A DNA stretch of 64,000 bases. Origin: Turnera subulata (Eukaryota; Streptophyta; Magnoliopsida; Malpighiales; Passifloraceae). The DNA is taken from assembly GCA_028386065.3 (NCBI GenBank), contig JAKUCV010006784.1, positions 127,458-191,457 of the forward strand. The letters run 5' to 3'. Shown piece by piece: positions 34,030-44,234 of this stretch. The notes below the pieces were generated by a model, which saw nothing but the letters and a program-made list of their open reading frames with translations, was not told where the DNA came from and did no database searches. The position numbers and the translations under genes are program-made. The stretch's first letter is position 1. Every line of letters begins with the position of its first letter.

Positions 34030-35475
34030 AATATTGGTTGAACATCCTGTAGCTCATGTTCATACCCAAAATGATCTGGGTGAATCATTTATTGGATATT
34101 TCTAATTGATTGCAAGACCATTGTAGATGAGAAATAAGCTCCCTATTACTACTTGGGAATATGCTATTTTACATGCAGCAGTACTTGTGCGCATCATGCC
34201 AACAAGTTATCATAAGATCTCCCCATTCAATTGGTTCATGGTTACGAACCTAATATCTCCCATCTTCGGACCTTTGGTTATGTACTAATTGCTCCACCAC
34301 AAGGAGCTAAAGTGGATGCTCAAAGAATATTGGGAATATAAGTTGGTTATGAATCTTCATCAGTTGAATATAATGGAGATTTATCTACAGTAAGATTTAT
34401 TTATTATCAATTTGATGAAAGTGTTTATCCAATATTAGGGGGAGAAAATAAGCAGCTAGATCAAGAGATTATTGAAATGCTATATCAATATCTAGTTTTT
34501 GATCCTCGAACAAATTAGTGTGAACCTGAAGTTCAAAAGGTGATTCAATTGTAACATTTGATAAATCAATTTCCAGACATATTTATTGATGTAAATATAG
34601 TGACAAAATTTTATATACCATCTGCAAATGCTCTTGTTCAAATTGATGTTCCTGAAGAGCAATCGAAGAATGCAAATGAATCTAGAGTACGCCAGAAGCG
34701 TGGAATATCACTCTGTTCCAAAGATTAAAATTCTTGATAGAGAAAAAAGAGGAAAGATACAAGATGACCCCAATGAAAAAATAAGACCTCCAGTAGAGGT
34801 TCAAATTGAAAATCCTCAAGAAGAGAAAAATCCTCGAGAAGAGGTTCCTGACACAATTGATAAAGTTCCAGAAGTAACTCAGGTACCTGAAATAAATGAA
34901 AATGATGAGATATCGATCAATTATACTGTGTCAGGAACAAGAAGGAACCGATGTGCAATAACCGTCGACGGAATTTTTGCACATAATATAGCGCTAAATA
35001 TTATGAAAAAAATGAGGATCACGAACCTACAACTATTGATGAGTGTAGGCGCAGAAATGATTAACCAATTTGGAGAGACGTAATTAAGGCTGTGTTAGAC
35101 TCGCTTGTGAAGCTAGAAGTTCTTTGGACCTGTAGCCCGTACACCTGATGGTGTAAAACTGGTCGATTATAAATGGGTATTTGTGCGAAAATAAAATTTA
35201 ATACTGAGACATAAAAGCATGACTTGCCGCACAATGTTTTACCCAACGACCTGGTAGTAATTATGCGGAGATATAGTCCCTTGTAGTGGATGCAATTACT
35301 TTTCAGTATTTGATAAGTCTGGCAATACATGAAAAATTAGAAATGCGTTTAGTGGATGCAGTTACAGCCTATTTATATGGATCCATAAGTTATGACATAT
35401 ACGTGAGAATCCTTGAAGGAATCATGTTGCCTGAAGCAACTAGTTCCCGGGATATATATATTCAATTAAACTAAA
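34030..35475 (+). pseudogene. copia fragment: integrase end to RT
   Basis: Decayed plus-strand copia sequence without LTRs. Readable pieces include GHEPNISHLR-type (GYEPNISHLRTFGYV), YEPS-like GYESSSVEYNG, a VYPILGGENKQ segment, VRQKRG and PEEQ-rich linkers, and RT N-terminal traces. It is the same family as copia V (38334-44231) but in the opposite orientation; 34290-34440 aligns with the complement of 40165-40380. Stops are frequent. Confidence 0.7.
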
Positions 35476-35811
35476 TTGATCTTTATATGATTTGAGCCAA
35501 TTTGGATATGTGTAGTATAGTCATTCTTACATATATGTTCTATGTATTTTATTTAAACAGTATATGTGTCAATTTATTATTATTGTTGCTTATGTTTATG
35601 ATTTAGATCTTTATGTGAAGTTCTCATTATTTTTGTGATCTAAATAATTATTGGAACTCCTGAAAAGATTTCCGAATCCGTGCTATATTTTAAAAAAAAA
35701 AGGTTAGAGATGAAAAATTTAAAAAGATTAGATTCGTCGTGAAGTACTACATTACAGTGCAATTGTTTGTAACATAAAGATTACATTTTTTTTTTCCTGT
35801 TAGACTTTGTG
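35476..35811. other. AT-rich spacer
   Basis: No gene or repeat end recognised between the copia fragment and repeat U copy 2. Confidence 0.4.
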
Positions 35812-36222
35812 TGTTAGACATTTCTGCATGCATTTAGTTTGTAATATTTGAATGCCTATATTCCATAAACTAGTAGTTATACCGGTCTCCTCCTTTGTAT
35901 TGTATCCTTTTTTTTTAATTGTTGTATTCTTTGATTAGTTATTACTGTGGACAATATTGGACATAATTGTGCAATAACAACCAATGGGTTGTCGGTGACC
36001 GTTTTAACCAACGTTTCCCACAATGCATGTCACTTTCCAACATAAATTCGATAGAAAAGAAAAAGAAGAAAGAAACTTTCCACACACATTCTGCACTGTA
36101 AAAAATTCGGTTAAAAATACGAATGGTCCCTTTACTTTAGCTAAATATAAGAAAGGTCCCCTTACCCAAATAACGATTAACTACATCCCCTTGCTCGGTT
36201 GAAAAGCTTAATTTGGTCCCCA
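35812..36222. repeat. direct repeat U, copy 2
   Basis: Near-identical to 30083-30527 in the same orientation, lacking only the tail-only insertion. Flanks differ on both sides. Confidence 0.9.
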
Positions 36223-36289
36223 ACTCAGCTTAATCACAAATTAGTTAATGTGGCATCTCATTAGCATGTTTTATTTGAAAACCCTACAG

Positions 36290-37240
36290 TGCTCCCTCCT
36301 CTTGCGCTTGCTTTAGCATACTAGAAAGGACTTCGGAGATCAAGATGAAAGGAAAAGGGGACAAAGGATCCCCTTTGTCGAAGGCCTCTAAAAGGTGTAA
36401 TAGCTACAGTTTTTCCTCCATTCACAAGAATTCTGTATTGCACCGTAGATATGCAATTCATCACCCACTGGATCCACTTGTCGCAAAATCCCCATTTACC
36501 CATGATTAAGGCAAGGAATGGCCATTCCACTCGGTCATATGCTTTCTGCATATCTACTTTAATTGCCATGTGGAAACTGTTTTTTGACTTCGCTTGTCTT
36601 AAACCATGGAAAATTTCATGAGCAATCAAGATGTTGTCTTGGATTGCCCTTCCTCGGATGAAAGCGGCCTGTTCCTCCGAGAAAAGTTCTGATAAGATCG
36701 GCTTGAGTCGGCTTGCAAGGATCTTTGAGATGGCTTTATATACGAAGTTGCATAGACTTATTGGTCGGTATTGACCAATATTCTCTGGATACTGACATTT
36801 GGGAATCAGGATAATTTCAGTCTGGTTAAAGTCCTGCAATAAAAAACCGTTTTCAAAGAAACTTTTAACGGCTGCAAAAATATCATTCTTCACAATTTCC
36901 CAGTTCTCATGGAAAAAAACTCCTGGGAATCCATCTGGTCCTGGTGCTTTCAGCCCATCCATCTGGAAGATGGCATCTCTAATTTCAGATTCTATGACTG
37001 GTGCTGTAAGCCTTGCATTCATCTGTTCAGTAATCCTTTTGCCTATAGCCATTGTAACCAAGTCATCCACTTGGCCCACGAGCTGACTGGTGAAAAGAGA
37101 GTTGTAGAATTCCCATATGTGCTCCATAATATCCCGATCCTCCTCTATCCATCTACCACATGGCTTCCTTAACTTCACAATCCATCCCCATGTTACTTGC
37201 ACACAGTTCACAGTGAGACGAAATGTACGACCATCTTTGA
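36290..37240 (-). pseudogene. LINE reverse transcriptase fragment
   Basis: From 37211 leftwards: KAPGPDGFPGVFF, QYRPISLCNFVYKAISKILA, FIRGRAIQDNILIAHEI, MAIKVDMQKAYDRVEW and PFRGLRQ. These are the finger and palm blocks of plant LINE RT. A 1-bp insertion near 36366 shifts the GDPLSPF block into another frame, which stays readable to a TAG near 36290. The catalytic (F/Y)ADD box, endonuclease, zf-RVT and RNase H are absent. Confidence 0.88.
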
Positions 37241-37376
37241 ACGCATAAGGAAAATGATCACCCTTTAATTAAATCATACTAATAAGTTTTTAAAATTTTT
37301 CAAGAACTTCGCATGCAATCTCCCAAGCGTCTTTGGCGTAGTTTGATAAAATCTCATAATTCTCGCTCAATTTCCT

Positions 37377-38210
37377 ATGCAACTACTTGACTCTTGGTCG
37401 TACATTTTTGTCCCTCTCTATTATCTATTTAAATCTCTCCACTCCTTTGTCATGTCTTTTTTTCTTGTCTCCTCAGAGAAGCAATTGTCTTCACACACTC
37501 TGATTCTGGAGCGTTTGCCGCTCATGGAAGTCTTCTACTCCCCTCCTGCCCTTACATCCTTCCCATCTATCAATATTCCCTACCTGATGTTTTCCAACGA
37601 AGTCTGTAATATCAGCCATGAGACATTCACTATCTACTCCATCCAACCATTGTCCCCTCCCTGGATTGTGGACTCTCAATATTCTATGCATGGAAGCTCG
37701 TTTTTTAGAACTGATCAGGAATACTATTCACAAAAGGCGTTTACTGCCGATAATGGAAATGGAACTTGTGTGTTGACCAAAGTCATCAACTTATTGGACT
37801 TCAAAGTAACTGAGATATCCAACAATTCTTGTCTTCTAGTGCCGAATGAGGGTTTCGATCCTAGTAACCTTGATTTTGCTTCAGGGCATCATAGAAACAC
37901 TGGTGATGGTCGAATTACAGTCGTGGGAGTGGATAAAACTGATGGTGAGTTGGATGTTTGGAGGACAGGAGATGACAAATGGACTTTCTTTTCACACAAG
38001 ACCATCTCCCATGCTTGTTTTCCATCATTTAAGTACATCCGCAGTAAATTTTATGCTATTGATCATCGTGGATTGGTCGTAACGATTGATCCCGACTTAT
38101 TGAAAGTAACCCAATTTGCTCCACGCCAACGAGGTTATTTTCTAGATTTTGTACCAAAGTCCGGTAAATCTTTTGGTGTGTTATACAATAATGATAATGA
38201 CATTGATTAA
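37377..38210 (+). CDS. DUF295-type protein (F-box-less), 277 aa or shorter
   Basis: The frame is intact. The first Met is at 37377 but MSFFLVSSEK at 37452 is as likely. FTIYSIQPLSPP and the segment GVDKTDGELDVWRTGDDKWT, followed by YAIDHRGLVVTIDPDLL, match the beta-propeller-like DUF295 region of plant F-box/KIB proteins. No F-box precedes it: upstream is a LINE fragment. It ends NNDNDID-TAA, shorter than usual for the family. The last 73 bp and about 120 bp of 3' flank are duplicated at 46014-46209. It may be a truncated gene rather than a working one. Confidence 0.6.
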   Translation: MQLLDSWSYIFVPLYYLFKSLHSFVMSFFLVSSEKQLSSHTLILERLPLMEVFYSPPALTSFPSINIPYLMFSNEVCNISHETFTIYSIQPLSPPWIVDSQYSMHGSSFFRTDQEYYSQKAFTADNGNGTCVLTKVINLLDFKVTEISNNSCLLVPNEGFDPSNLDFASGHHRNTGDGRITVVGVDKTDGELDVWRTGDDKWTFFSHKTISHACFPSFKYIRSKFYAIDHRGLVVTIDPDLLKVTQFAPRQRGYFLDFVPKSGKSFGVLYNNDNDID

Positions 38211-38333
38211 TATCTAAATTCGTTGTATGCAACATTTGAGGTGACTATTATATTGTGGGAACACAAGACGCATGCAAAGAGCTGCAATCTCAGGAATGGA
38301 TTTTTAATTATCCCTTAAGAAAAATAGTCAGTT
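38138..38333 (+). repeat. duplicated DUF295 3' end, left copy
   Basis: 196 bp with two visible mismatches to 46014-46209. It ends exactly where copia V begins. Confidence 0.9.
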
Positions 38334-38524
38334 TGTTGTAAATAACTTGTTAATGAGTAGTTTTTGGTGAAGAGAAAAATGGAGGGATGGGGGAAGGAGA
38401 CGATTTGCAGAGATGAGCTCAGTTTAGCTCTGCTCACTTTTCATTTCTTTTCATTCATTTAAATATACAATAATATCGTGTTAGGTGGAGATAATTACAT
38501 CCATAAAACCCACGTTTTACAACA
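38334..38524 (-). repeat. copia V 3' LTR
   Basis: TGTTGTAAATAAC...CACGTTTTACAACA; terminal 8-bp inverted repeat TGTTGTAA/TTACAACA. Confidence 0.88.
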
Positions 38525-40945
38525 CTCCCCCTTGGATGTCATTATACATTAGGTAGAATACGCTAGGGGAAAAACTGCCTCATTAAAAACCTTACCAAGA
38601 AAAAGCCATTGGGATAAAAACTTGGTGAAGGAAAAAAAGAGTGCAGTGTGTATTCTACTCTCCCTCATTTTAGCCTTCGTTGATTTCTTTGATGTCGTTG
38701 TGTGCCAATCGTCCTTGTCAGCTTCTGGTGACGTGTGTGTTGTCTGATCACTTTTGATACATCATTATTTTAATTGGACAATGTAGGCAACATTATCTTC
38801 ATAATTTGTCGTTGGAGCATATGTCTTGCCCTCTTGCATTTTTGTAGTCCCAATGATACAGCAATTTCGTGTATAATGTTGTGGCAGATGTTCGGCTGTG
38901 CTTTTTGTGGATCAAGTGAGGATCTGCATCTGCAAAAAAACCAACTCTTCTTTATTCGGGCTTACAGGATTAACCTGACACCACATTTTTTATATCCCGA
39001 AGATAAGAGCAAATTCATATCTTGCCAATAGGCTTAAGTCAAAAGCTTCATGCTTTATTTTCTTAGCAATACATATTGCACTTCAACAGGGTACTCCAGG
39101 ACCAATCTAATAGCACGGTATCTGGAAGCTTCTTCGGGAGTTCCAATCATAAATAAGTTTATCCATACTCAAAATGATTTAAATTATGTAAAGATCAATT
39201 CAGTTCTGTTTTGTAATTTCCCGGGAATTAGTTGCTTCAGGCAACTTGGATCCTTCAGGGATCTTTATGTATATATCATGACTTATGGATCCATAATAAT
39301 AGGCTGTAATAGCATTCGTTAGATGCATTTCTAATACTTTTCATATACTGCCAGACTTACCAAATAATTGCAACCACCACAGGGGAGCATATCTCCTCAT
39401 AATGAATACCTGGTCTTTTCGGTAAAAACTTTGTGCCACGAACAGTGCTTTATATCTCATTATTTATTTCTTTCCGCACAAATACCCTTTTATGACCAAT
39501 TGAATTTTACACCTTCAGGTGTACGGACTACAGGCCCGGAAATTTCTCGCTTCATGCGAGTCTAACACAGCCTTTAATCATGTTTCTCTATTTTGGCCAA
39601 TCATACTGCACCTACATTCGCCAAATGTAGGTTCATGATCCTCATTTTATTTAGCGCTATATTATAAATAAAAATAAGTATTCCGTCGATGGTTATTTCA
39701 CGTCGGTTCCATCTTATTTCTGACACTGTAATTGAGAACTCATCATACTCATTTGTTTCAGGTACCTGAGTTACTTCTGGAACTTTTTCTATTGTGTCAG
39801 AAAACCTCTTCTTGAGGACTTTTAATATGAACCTCTACTGGAGGTCTTATTTTCTCACTGGGGCCATATTATCTCTTTGCTCCTTTTTCTCTATCGAGAA
39901 TTTTGTTTTCTTTTTGGAATCGAGTATATTCTATGCTTCTGGCATACTTTAGATTCATTTGCATACTATACTTGTTCTTCTGGAACATTATTTTGAACAG
40001 GAGCATTTGCAGCTGGTTTATAAGATTTGGTCACTTTATGTGTCTGGCAATTGCATATCAATTTCCTGCAAATGAATCATCTTTTGAACTTCAGGTTCAT
40101 ACTAATTTGTTTGAGGATCATCAATCATACATTGATAATGCATTTAAATAATATCTTGATCCAGCTGCTTGTTTTCTCCCCCTGATGTTGGGTATACACA
40201 CATATCGAATTAACAATAAGCAAATCTTGCTATAAATGAATCTACAATCTTTTAGTCAATAGTTTCAATAATCGTTGTAATTGATGGAGATTTTTATACC
40301 CAACATCTATTCCCAACCTTCTTTAAGGACCAGCTTTATTATGCTGTGGTGGAGCATTTTATACTTGTACAACCAACGGTCCGAAGATGGGAGTTACTAG
40401 GTTCGTGACCATGAACCAATTAAATGAGGAGACCTTATGATAACTTGTTGGCTTGATGCACACAAGTGCTGCTGCGTGTAAAATACCATTTTCTCAAATA
40501 GTCAGATTTCATCAATGGTCCTGCAATCAATTGTCAATGTTCTCCCAGATCTGTTTGGGTTTATTTCCAATGATATACGCTACCCATTGAAGAAATATAC
40601 CAGCATTATCTAGACATATAGTCTAATAACATAAGTAGGGATATGTACCCGCAAGTGGCCAAATTATTAAATTAGTGCGCACAACCAACTTGCGTCACAC
40701 AATGGACCATCTAGTCGATGCATCGTGAAAATTACCTAGATGGTCAACACGTCGGATTTATTAATCCGTGTTCATGTCCCTGTATTATTCCCAAACTTGC
40801 TGGTGATTCTAAACCAATCTCATCTTAGGAAGGCCGTACAATTAATTTCGCAGCAAACAAACACATGGAAATTCATTGATTGTAAAACTTTTGGTTTTTC
40901 AATGAATGATCCAACAAATTTCGTGCATCATTATTGACTAGGGAT
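38525..40945 (-). pseudogene. copia V pol remnants
   Basis: Minus strand: a WHDRLGHP-type pre-integrase trace near 40930, then the same GGENKQ region seen at 34440 (here 40190-40160), RT traces near 39500-39700, and the copia 3' end with TTTTAATGAGGCAG...AATGTATAATGACATCC before the polypurine tract. No domain is intact. Confidence 0.65.
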
Positions 40946-40980
40946 GGCCCAACCGGTCATGCCAAATAATAAGTCCATGT

Positions 40981-41248
40981 ACCAACTTCAAGTTGGTGCC
41001 AGCTTCAGGCTGCTATTTATGTGCCAGCTTCAGGCTGGATAACTTAGAAAAATTATTTACCAGCTTCTGGCTGGTGCATACTAGCTATAAATTACATGCC
41101 TATCAGCCAACTTCTAGTTGGTCTCAGCTTCAGGCTGTATAAACTTGTGTATTTAAACACTTAAAATTTCTAGCTTCAGGCTAGAGCATTTCAGTTTCTG
41201 GCTGGATATGTTAAGTTTCAATTACTCAACTGCTAGCCTGAAGCTAGC
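40981..41248 (-). repeat. mini-hairpin cluster 1 in copia V
   Basis: Nine small inverted repeats with a 5-nt loop: 40981-40997, 41000-41012, 41024-41038, 41059-41075, 41107-41121, 41125-41137, 41169-41185, 41192-41204 and 41232-41248. Arms differ (ACCAAC/GTTGGT, CCAGC/GCTGG, TCTAGC/GCTAGA) yet stay complementary, while the loop reads NNGAA on the element's sense strand. The last copy is inverted. Confidence 0.9.
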
Positions 41249-41506
41249 TATATATGTGCCAATTTTAGGCTTATTTCTGCCACTCATGTCGAAAAAGATC
41301 AGAATTATTGGACAATAATTAAAGTAGTGGCAAATTTTCCAAAAACAAAGCCTCAAAGATTGAAAAGCTTTGGAGTTTACTGACAAATAATGCAAAGTTT
41401 TAATTTCCGAAAAATCTTCTGGATCTTTTAGGAGACAGAAAAAGGGTCCACATTTGAAAAACTGACACCTAGCTGTCTAATCTCAGACTATAAGAAGGGG
41501 AGGCAG

Positions 41507-42242
41507 TTGAGACAGGAAGATGCAGAAAACTCAGAAAAACTCAACAAGACAAGAAAAATGCCTTCCTCAGCTACAGTTTTCTTTGTTGAGGGTGCCTCTC
41601 TAGGAAGAAGGAATAGGTTAGCTTATAGCATGGTAAATGAGCAGCAAGAGGAATTACCGAATGATCTGGCGAGAATTCCTCGTTTAGTGTTTGTTGATGA
41701 ACTTTATTCATCTAGGTTCTTTGTAACTCTTATGGAAGAAACATTCTTCCTAGAGGACCAAAGTAATCTAAGGGCTTCTTTTTATGGCTCGGCTAACTCT
41801 ATTATGTTTTTCATATCTAATAGATTGCAGGAATTTCAACAAGAGCCTTCATGTCAAATTTTAAATCAAAGCAGTTATTATCAGGTTTCCATGATGGCTC
41901 GGAGCGTCCCAAGGGTGACTGGCTTACCACCTACATGGCCTAAGGTACGACTTTTACTATGGAATTGCAGGGGTGTAGCAAGAAGGTCCCAAGATTTTGT
42001 GCGTACCTTAAGGGATCTGAAGAATCAGTACAAGCCCAACATGGTACTGATTATTGAGACTTTGTGGCAAGCAGGAGAAAAATCATGGTGTAATTCCACT
42101 CTGTTTTCCTCCAGCAAATCGGTTTGAGCTGCCTGGAGATAACAACATGGGTGGTATGTGGTTCTCGTGGAACGACAGTGTTAGGGTCAACATCAATAAC
42201 GAGGCCCAGAGCTTTAGGGCCAATGTTGTACCCAACCGTTAA
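41507..42242 (+). pseudogene. LINE endonuclease-region fragment
   Basis: The frame ends with VRLLLWNCRGVARRSQDF and NMVLIIETLWQAG, the first blocks of the endonuclease (exonuclease/endonuclease/phosphatase) domain of plant LINE ORF2. After a frameshift near 42055-42120 it continues RFELPGDNNMGGMWFSWND. The upstream 130 residues (from MPSSATVFFVEG) are not recognised. CTATAAGAAGG at 41490 could be a promoter. The fragment lies in copia V in opposite orientation; borders not resolved. Confidence 0.65.
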
Positions 42243-42506
42243 ATAATTTCATTCAGCTTTATGTATGAGAATAATTCCTCTATGTGGATGTTCTCAAGTA
42301 ATGATCCCTTATGTAATAATAATATGCATGTTTTCTTTTAGCCTTGCCTTTTTTCATAATCTTTATGGTCATAATAGTTGGAATAATTTCTTCCATATCC
42401 TTGGCAACAGGCATTATACTGTCTCATTCACTTTGAGGAATGGAGCAGAATCAATTTAATGGGATCCCTAACAATTTCTTGTAAACAAGAATATTCCGTA
42501 TTCCTT

Positions 42507-42703
42507 ACTCTTCAGGAGTTTATGCTCTTCAGGAGCGTAAGCCTATGATCTTCTGGATCATAGTTAAGCTTGTGTTCTTCACAATTTATGTATGTGACAG
42601 TATTCACATATAGTTTTCCTCTCCTCCTTGAATACTGTTGCATTTTGGGTAGGTGAAATATTGCTCTTCAGGAGCACATTAAGACCCATGCTCTTCTGGA
42701 GCA
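42507..42703 (-). repeat. mini-hairpin cluster 2 in copia V
   Basis: 42507-42519 (ACTC/GAGT), 42524-42536 (GCTC/GAGC), 42543-42563 (CTATGATC/GATCATAG), 42570-42584 (TTGTG/CACAA), 42662-42676 and 42689-42703 (TGCTC/GAGCA). All have 5-nt loops of the NNGAA type on the minus strand. Confidence 0.9.
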
Positions 42704-43113
42704 GGTTAATAAGTTTTCATATGAATAATTTCTGTTTATTAAGTACGGAATATATCATTGCATTGTCTTCATGACAAATGCAAGGGTCATTATACAAGGA
42801 AAACGACAATTTAATGTGCATATATAAAAAGGATTAAGCAGGAATAAGAATAAACATAAAATTATAAAATATAACAGAAATAATAAAACTGGATATAAAA
42901 ATAAAATTAAACATAAAAATTAAATCAATATATGTCAACTTGCACCTTCAGGGTAAGCAAGAATAATATTTCAATATCGTGGTCATCATCTCGACCAAAC
43001 ATGGTTTTCATCAATATTACATTTGTCCTGCTGGGACACGTATTTTTTCAGGTGCGTACACTTATAGTTAAAATTTCGTGAGAATAACCATCTTCTTGTG
43101 GTCATTCAATGTC

Positions 43114-43279
43114 CCACTTCTGGTGGTCATATAAAAATTTGCAGGATCCTTTGGCAGTAAGACTTCCAGTCTTTGCTGCATTTTTCTTTTATTGAATCTT
43201 CTGGACTCTGTCATTTTTTCTTTGAGACTATTATGCATTTCAGCATTTAATGCCCTTATCAAATTTCTTCCGGAAATTT
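43114..43279 (-). repeat. mini-hairpin cluster 3 in copia V
   Basis: 43114-43126 (CCAC/GTGG), 43159-43173 (AAGAC/GTCTT) and 43261-43279 (AAATTTC/GAAATTT), loops CAGAA, TGGAA and CGGAA on the minus strand. Confidence 0.85.
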
Positions 43280-43479
43280 TGAGGGCCTACCATTCAAGTA
43301 ACATAAATAAAAGCTTAATTAAAATAAATAATCAGGAGCCTTATATTAATTACCCTAATTAAAAATAAATGACATGAAGATAAAATTGATGGGCTTTGTA
43401 CGGGCCCAAGCAAAAAATTAAAGGCAAGAAAATTAAATGCAGTGGGCCTATTTAATAGCCTAATCGGAATTTAAATAAA

Positions 43480-44036
43480 AACATAAAATATGCTTACTCG
43501 ATAAATCTTTCAGTAATATATATAATATATCATACTAGTATCCGGTTACTATTCTGGTATATATACATCCTTTTAATTTTTGTTTTCCCAAATAATAATC
43601 ATAATGTATTATGTATATGTATATATATTTTTCTTTTTTCAGATTTTTTTTCTCTTTTTTTTTAAAATTTCGGTCTGGGCCAAGTCCAAGCCCAGCCCAG
43701 GAGCCCAAGGCAGCAGGCCCGCAGCAACCTAGGCAAGCCCAGCCAGCCCAAACCCAAGTCCAAAGGCTAGCCCAAGGTCAGACCCACAGAAAAAAAAGGT
43801 CTGAACCCGACCCGGCTGCCCTCCACTCGGGTTTTCAACGACCCGTGGCTCACCTACGGCGTTGCCAGTGCGGCGGGCGGCGGGTCGAGGCAAGAGGCGG
43901 CGGCTGGAGGCGGAGGAAGAACAGTAACCCGAGTGTTGAAAGGTGACAGGTTTTTTTTTTGTTCTTTCTTTTTCTTCATCTTTGTCATTCTTTTTCTTCA
44001 CTTCACTGCGAATCGAAGCTCGGGTAGAGGCGGCTT
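43480..44036 (-). other. leader segment related to the gypsy LTRs
   Basis: On the minus strand this holds a C-rich part, AG|GTGAGCCACGG (43847-43854), a stretch rich in GGGCTTGG, a GGCCCAGACCGAAATTTT block, then ATACCAGAATAGTAACC. The same order occurs in the gypsy LTR at 31980-32440 (GTGAGCCATCCACGG, GGCCCAGTCCGAAATT, ATACCAGAATAATAACC). Confidence 0.6.
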
Positions 44037-44049
44037 CGTGCTGATAACG

Positions 44050-44231
44050 TGTTGTAAGTAACTTGTTAATGAGTAGTTTTTTGTGAAGAGAAAAATGGAG
44101 GGATGGGGAAGGAGACGACTTGCAGAGATGAGCTCAGTTTAGCTCTGCTCACTTTTCATTTCTTTTCATTCATTTAAATATACAATTATATCGTGTTAGG
44201 TGGAGATAATTACATCCATAAAACCCACGTT
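44050..44231 (-). repeat. copia V 5' LTR, truncated
   Basis: Matches 38334-38516 with about five differences by eye, ending CCCACGTT. Confidence 0.85.
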
Positions 44232-44234
44232 ACG

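Larger units (their letters stand above)
38334..44231 (-). mobile_element. copia V with short LTRs, decayed
   Basis: LTRs of about 190 bp (38334-38524 and 44050-44231) start TGTTGTAA; the left one ends TTACAACA. The polypurine tract (minus CCAAGGGGGAG) adjoins the left LTR. A primer-binding site of the form GTTATCAGCACGA (minus, 44037-44049) adjoins the right one, so the element runs right to left. The right LTR lacks its last 8 bp and is followed by filler ACG and the duplicated host segment; a solo LTR has since inserted there. Confidence 0.88.

Noticed and set aside
30083..36222. U repeats as the two LTRs of one element
   Set aside because: They start with TG, but the right ends diverge before a common CA, no primer-binding site or polypurine tract lies inside, and the interior is a mix of unrelated elements.
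40172..40312. 13-bp inverted repeat GATGTTGGGTATA/TATACCCAACATC suggesting a MITE
   Set aside because: The stretch aligns throughout with the complement of the related copia fragment at 34290-34440, so it is copia sequence, not an insertion.
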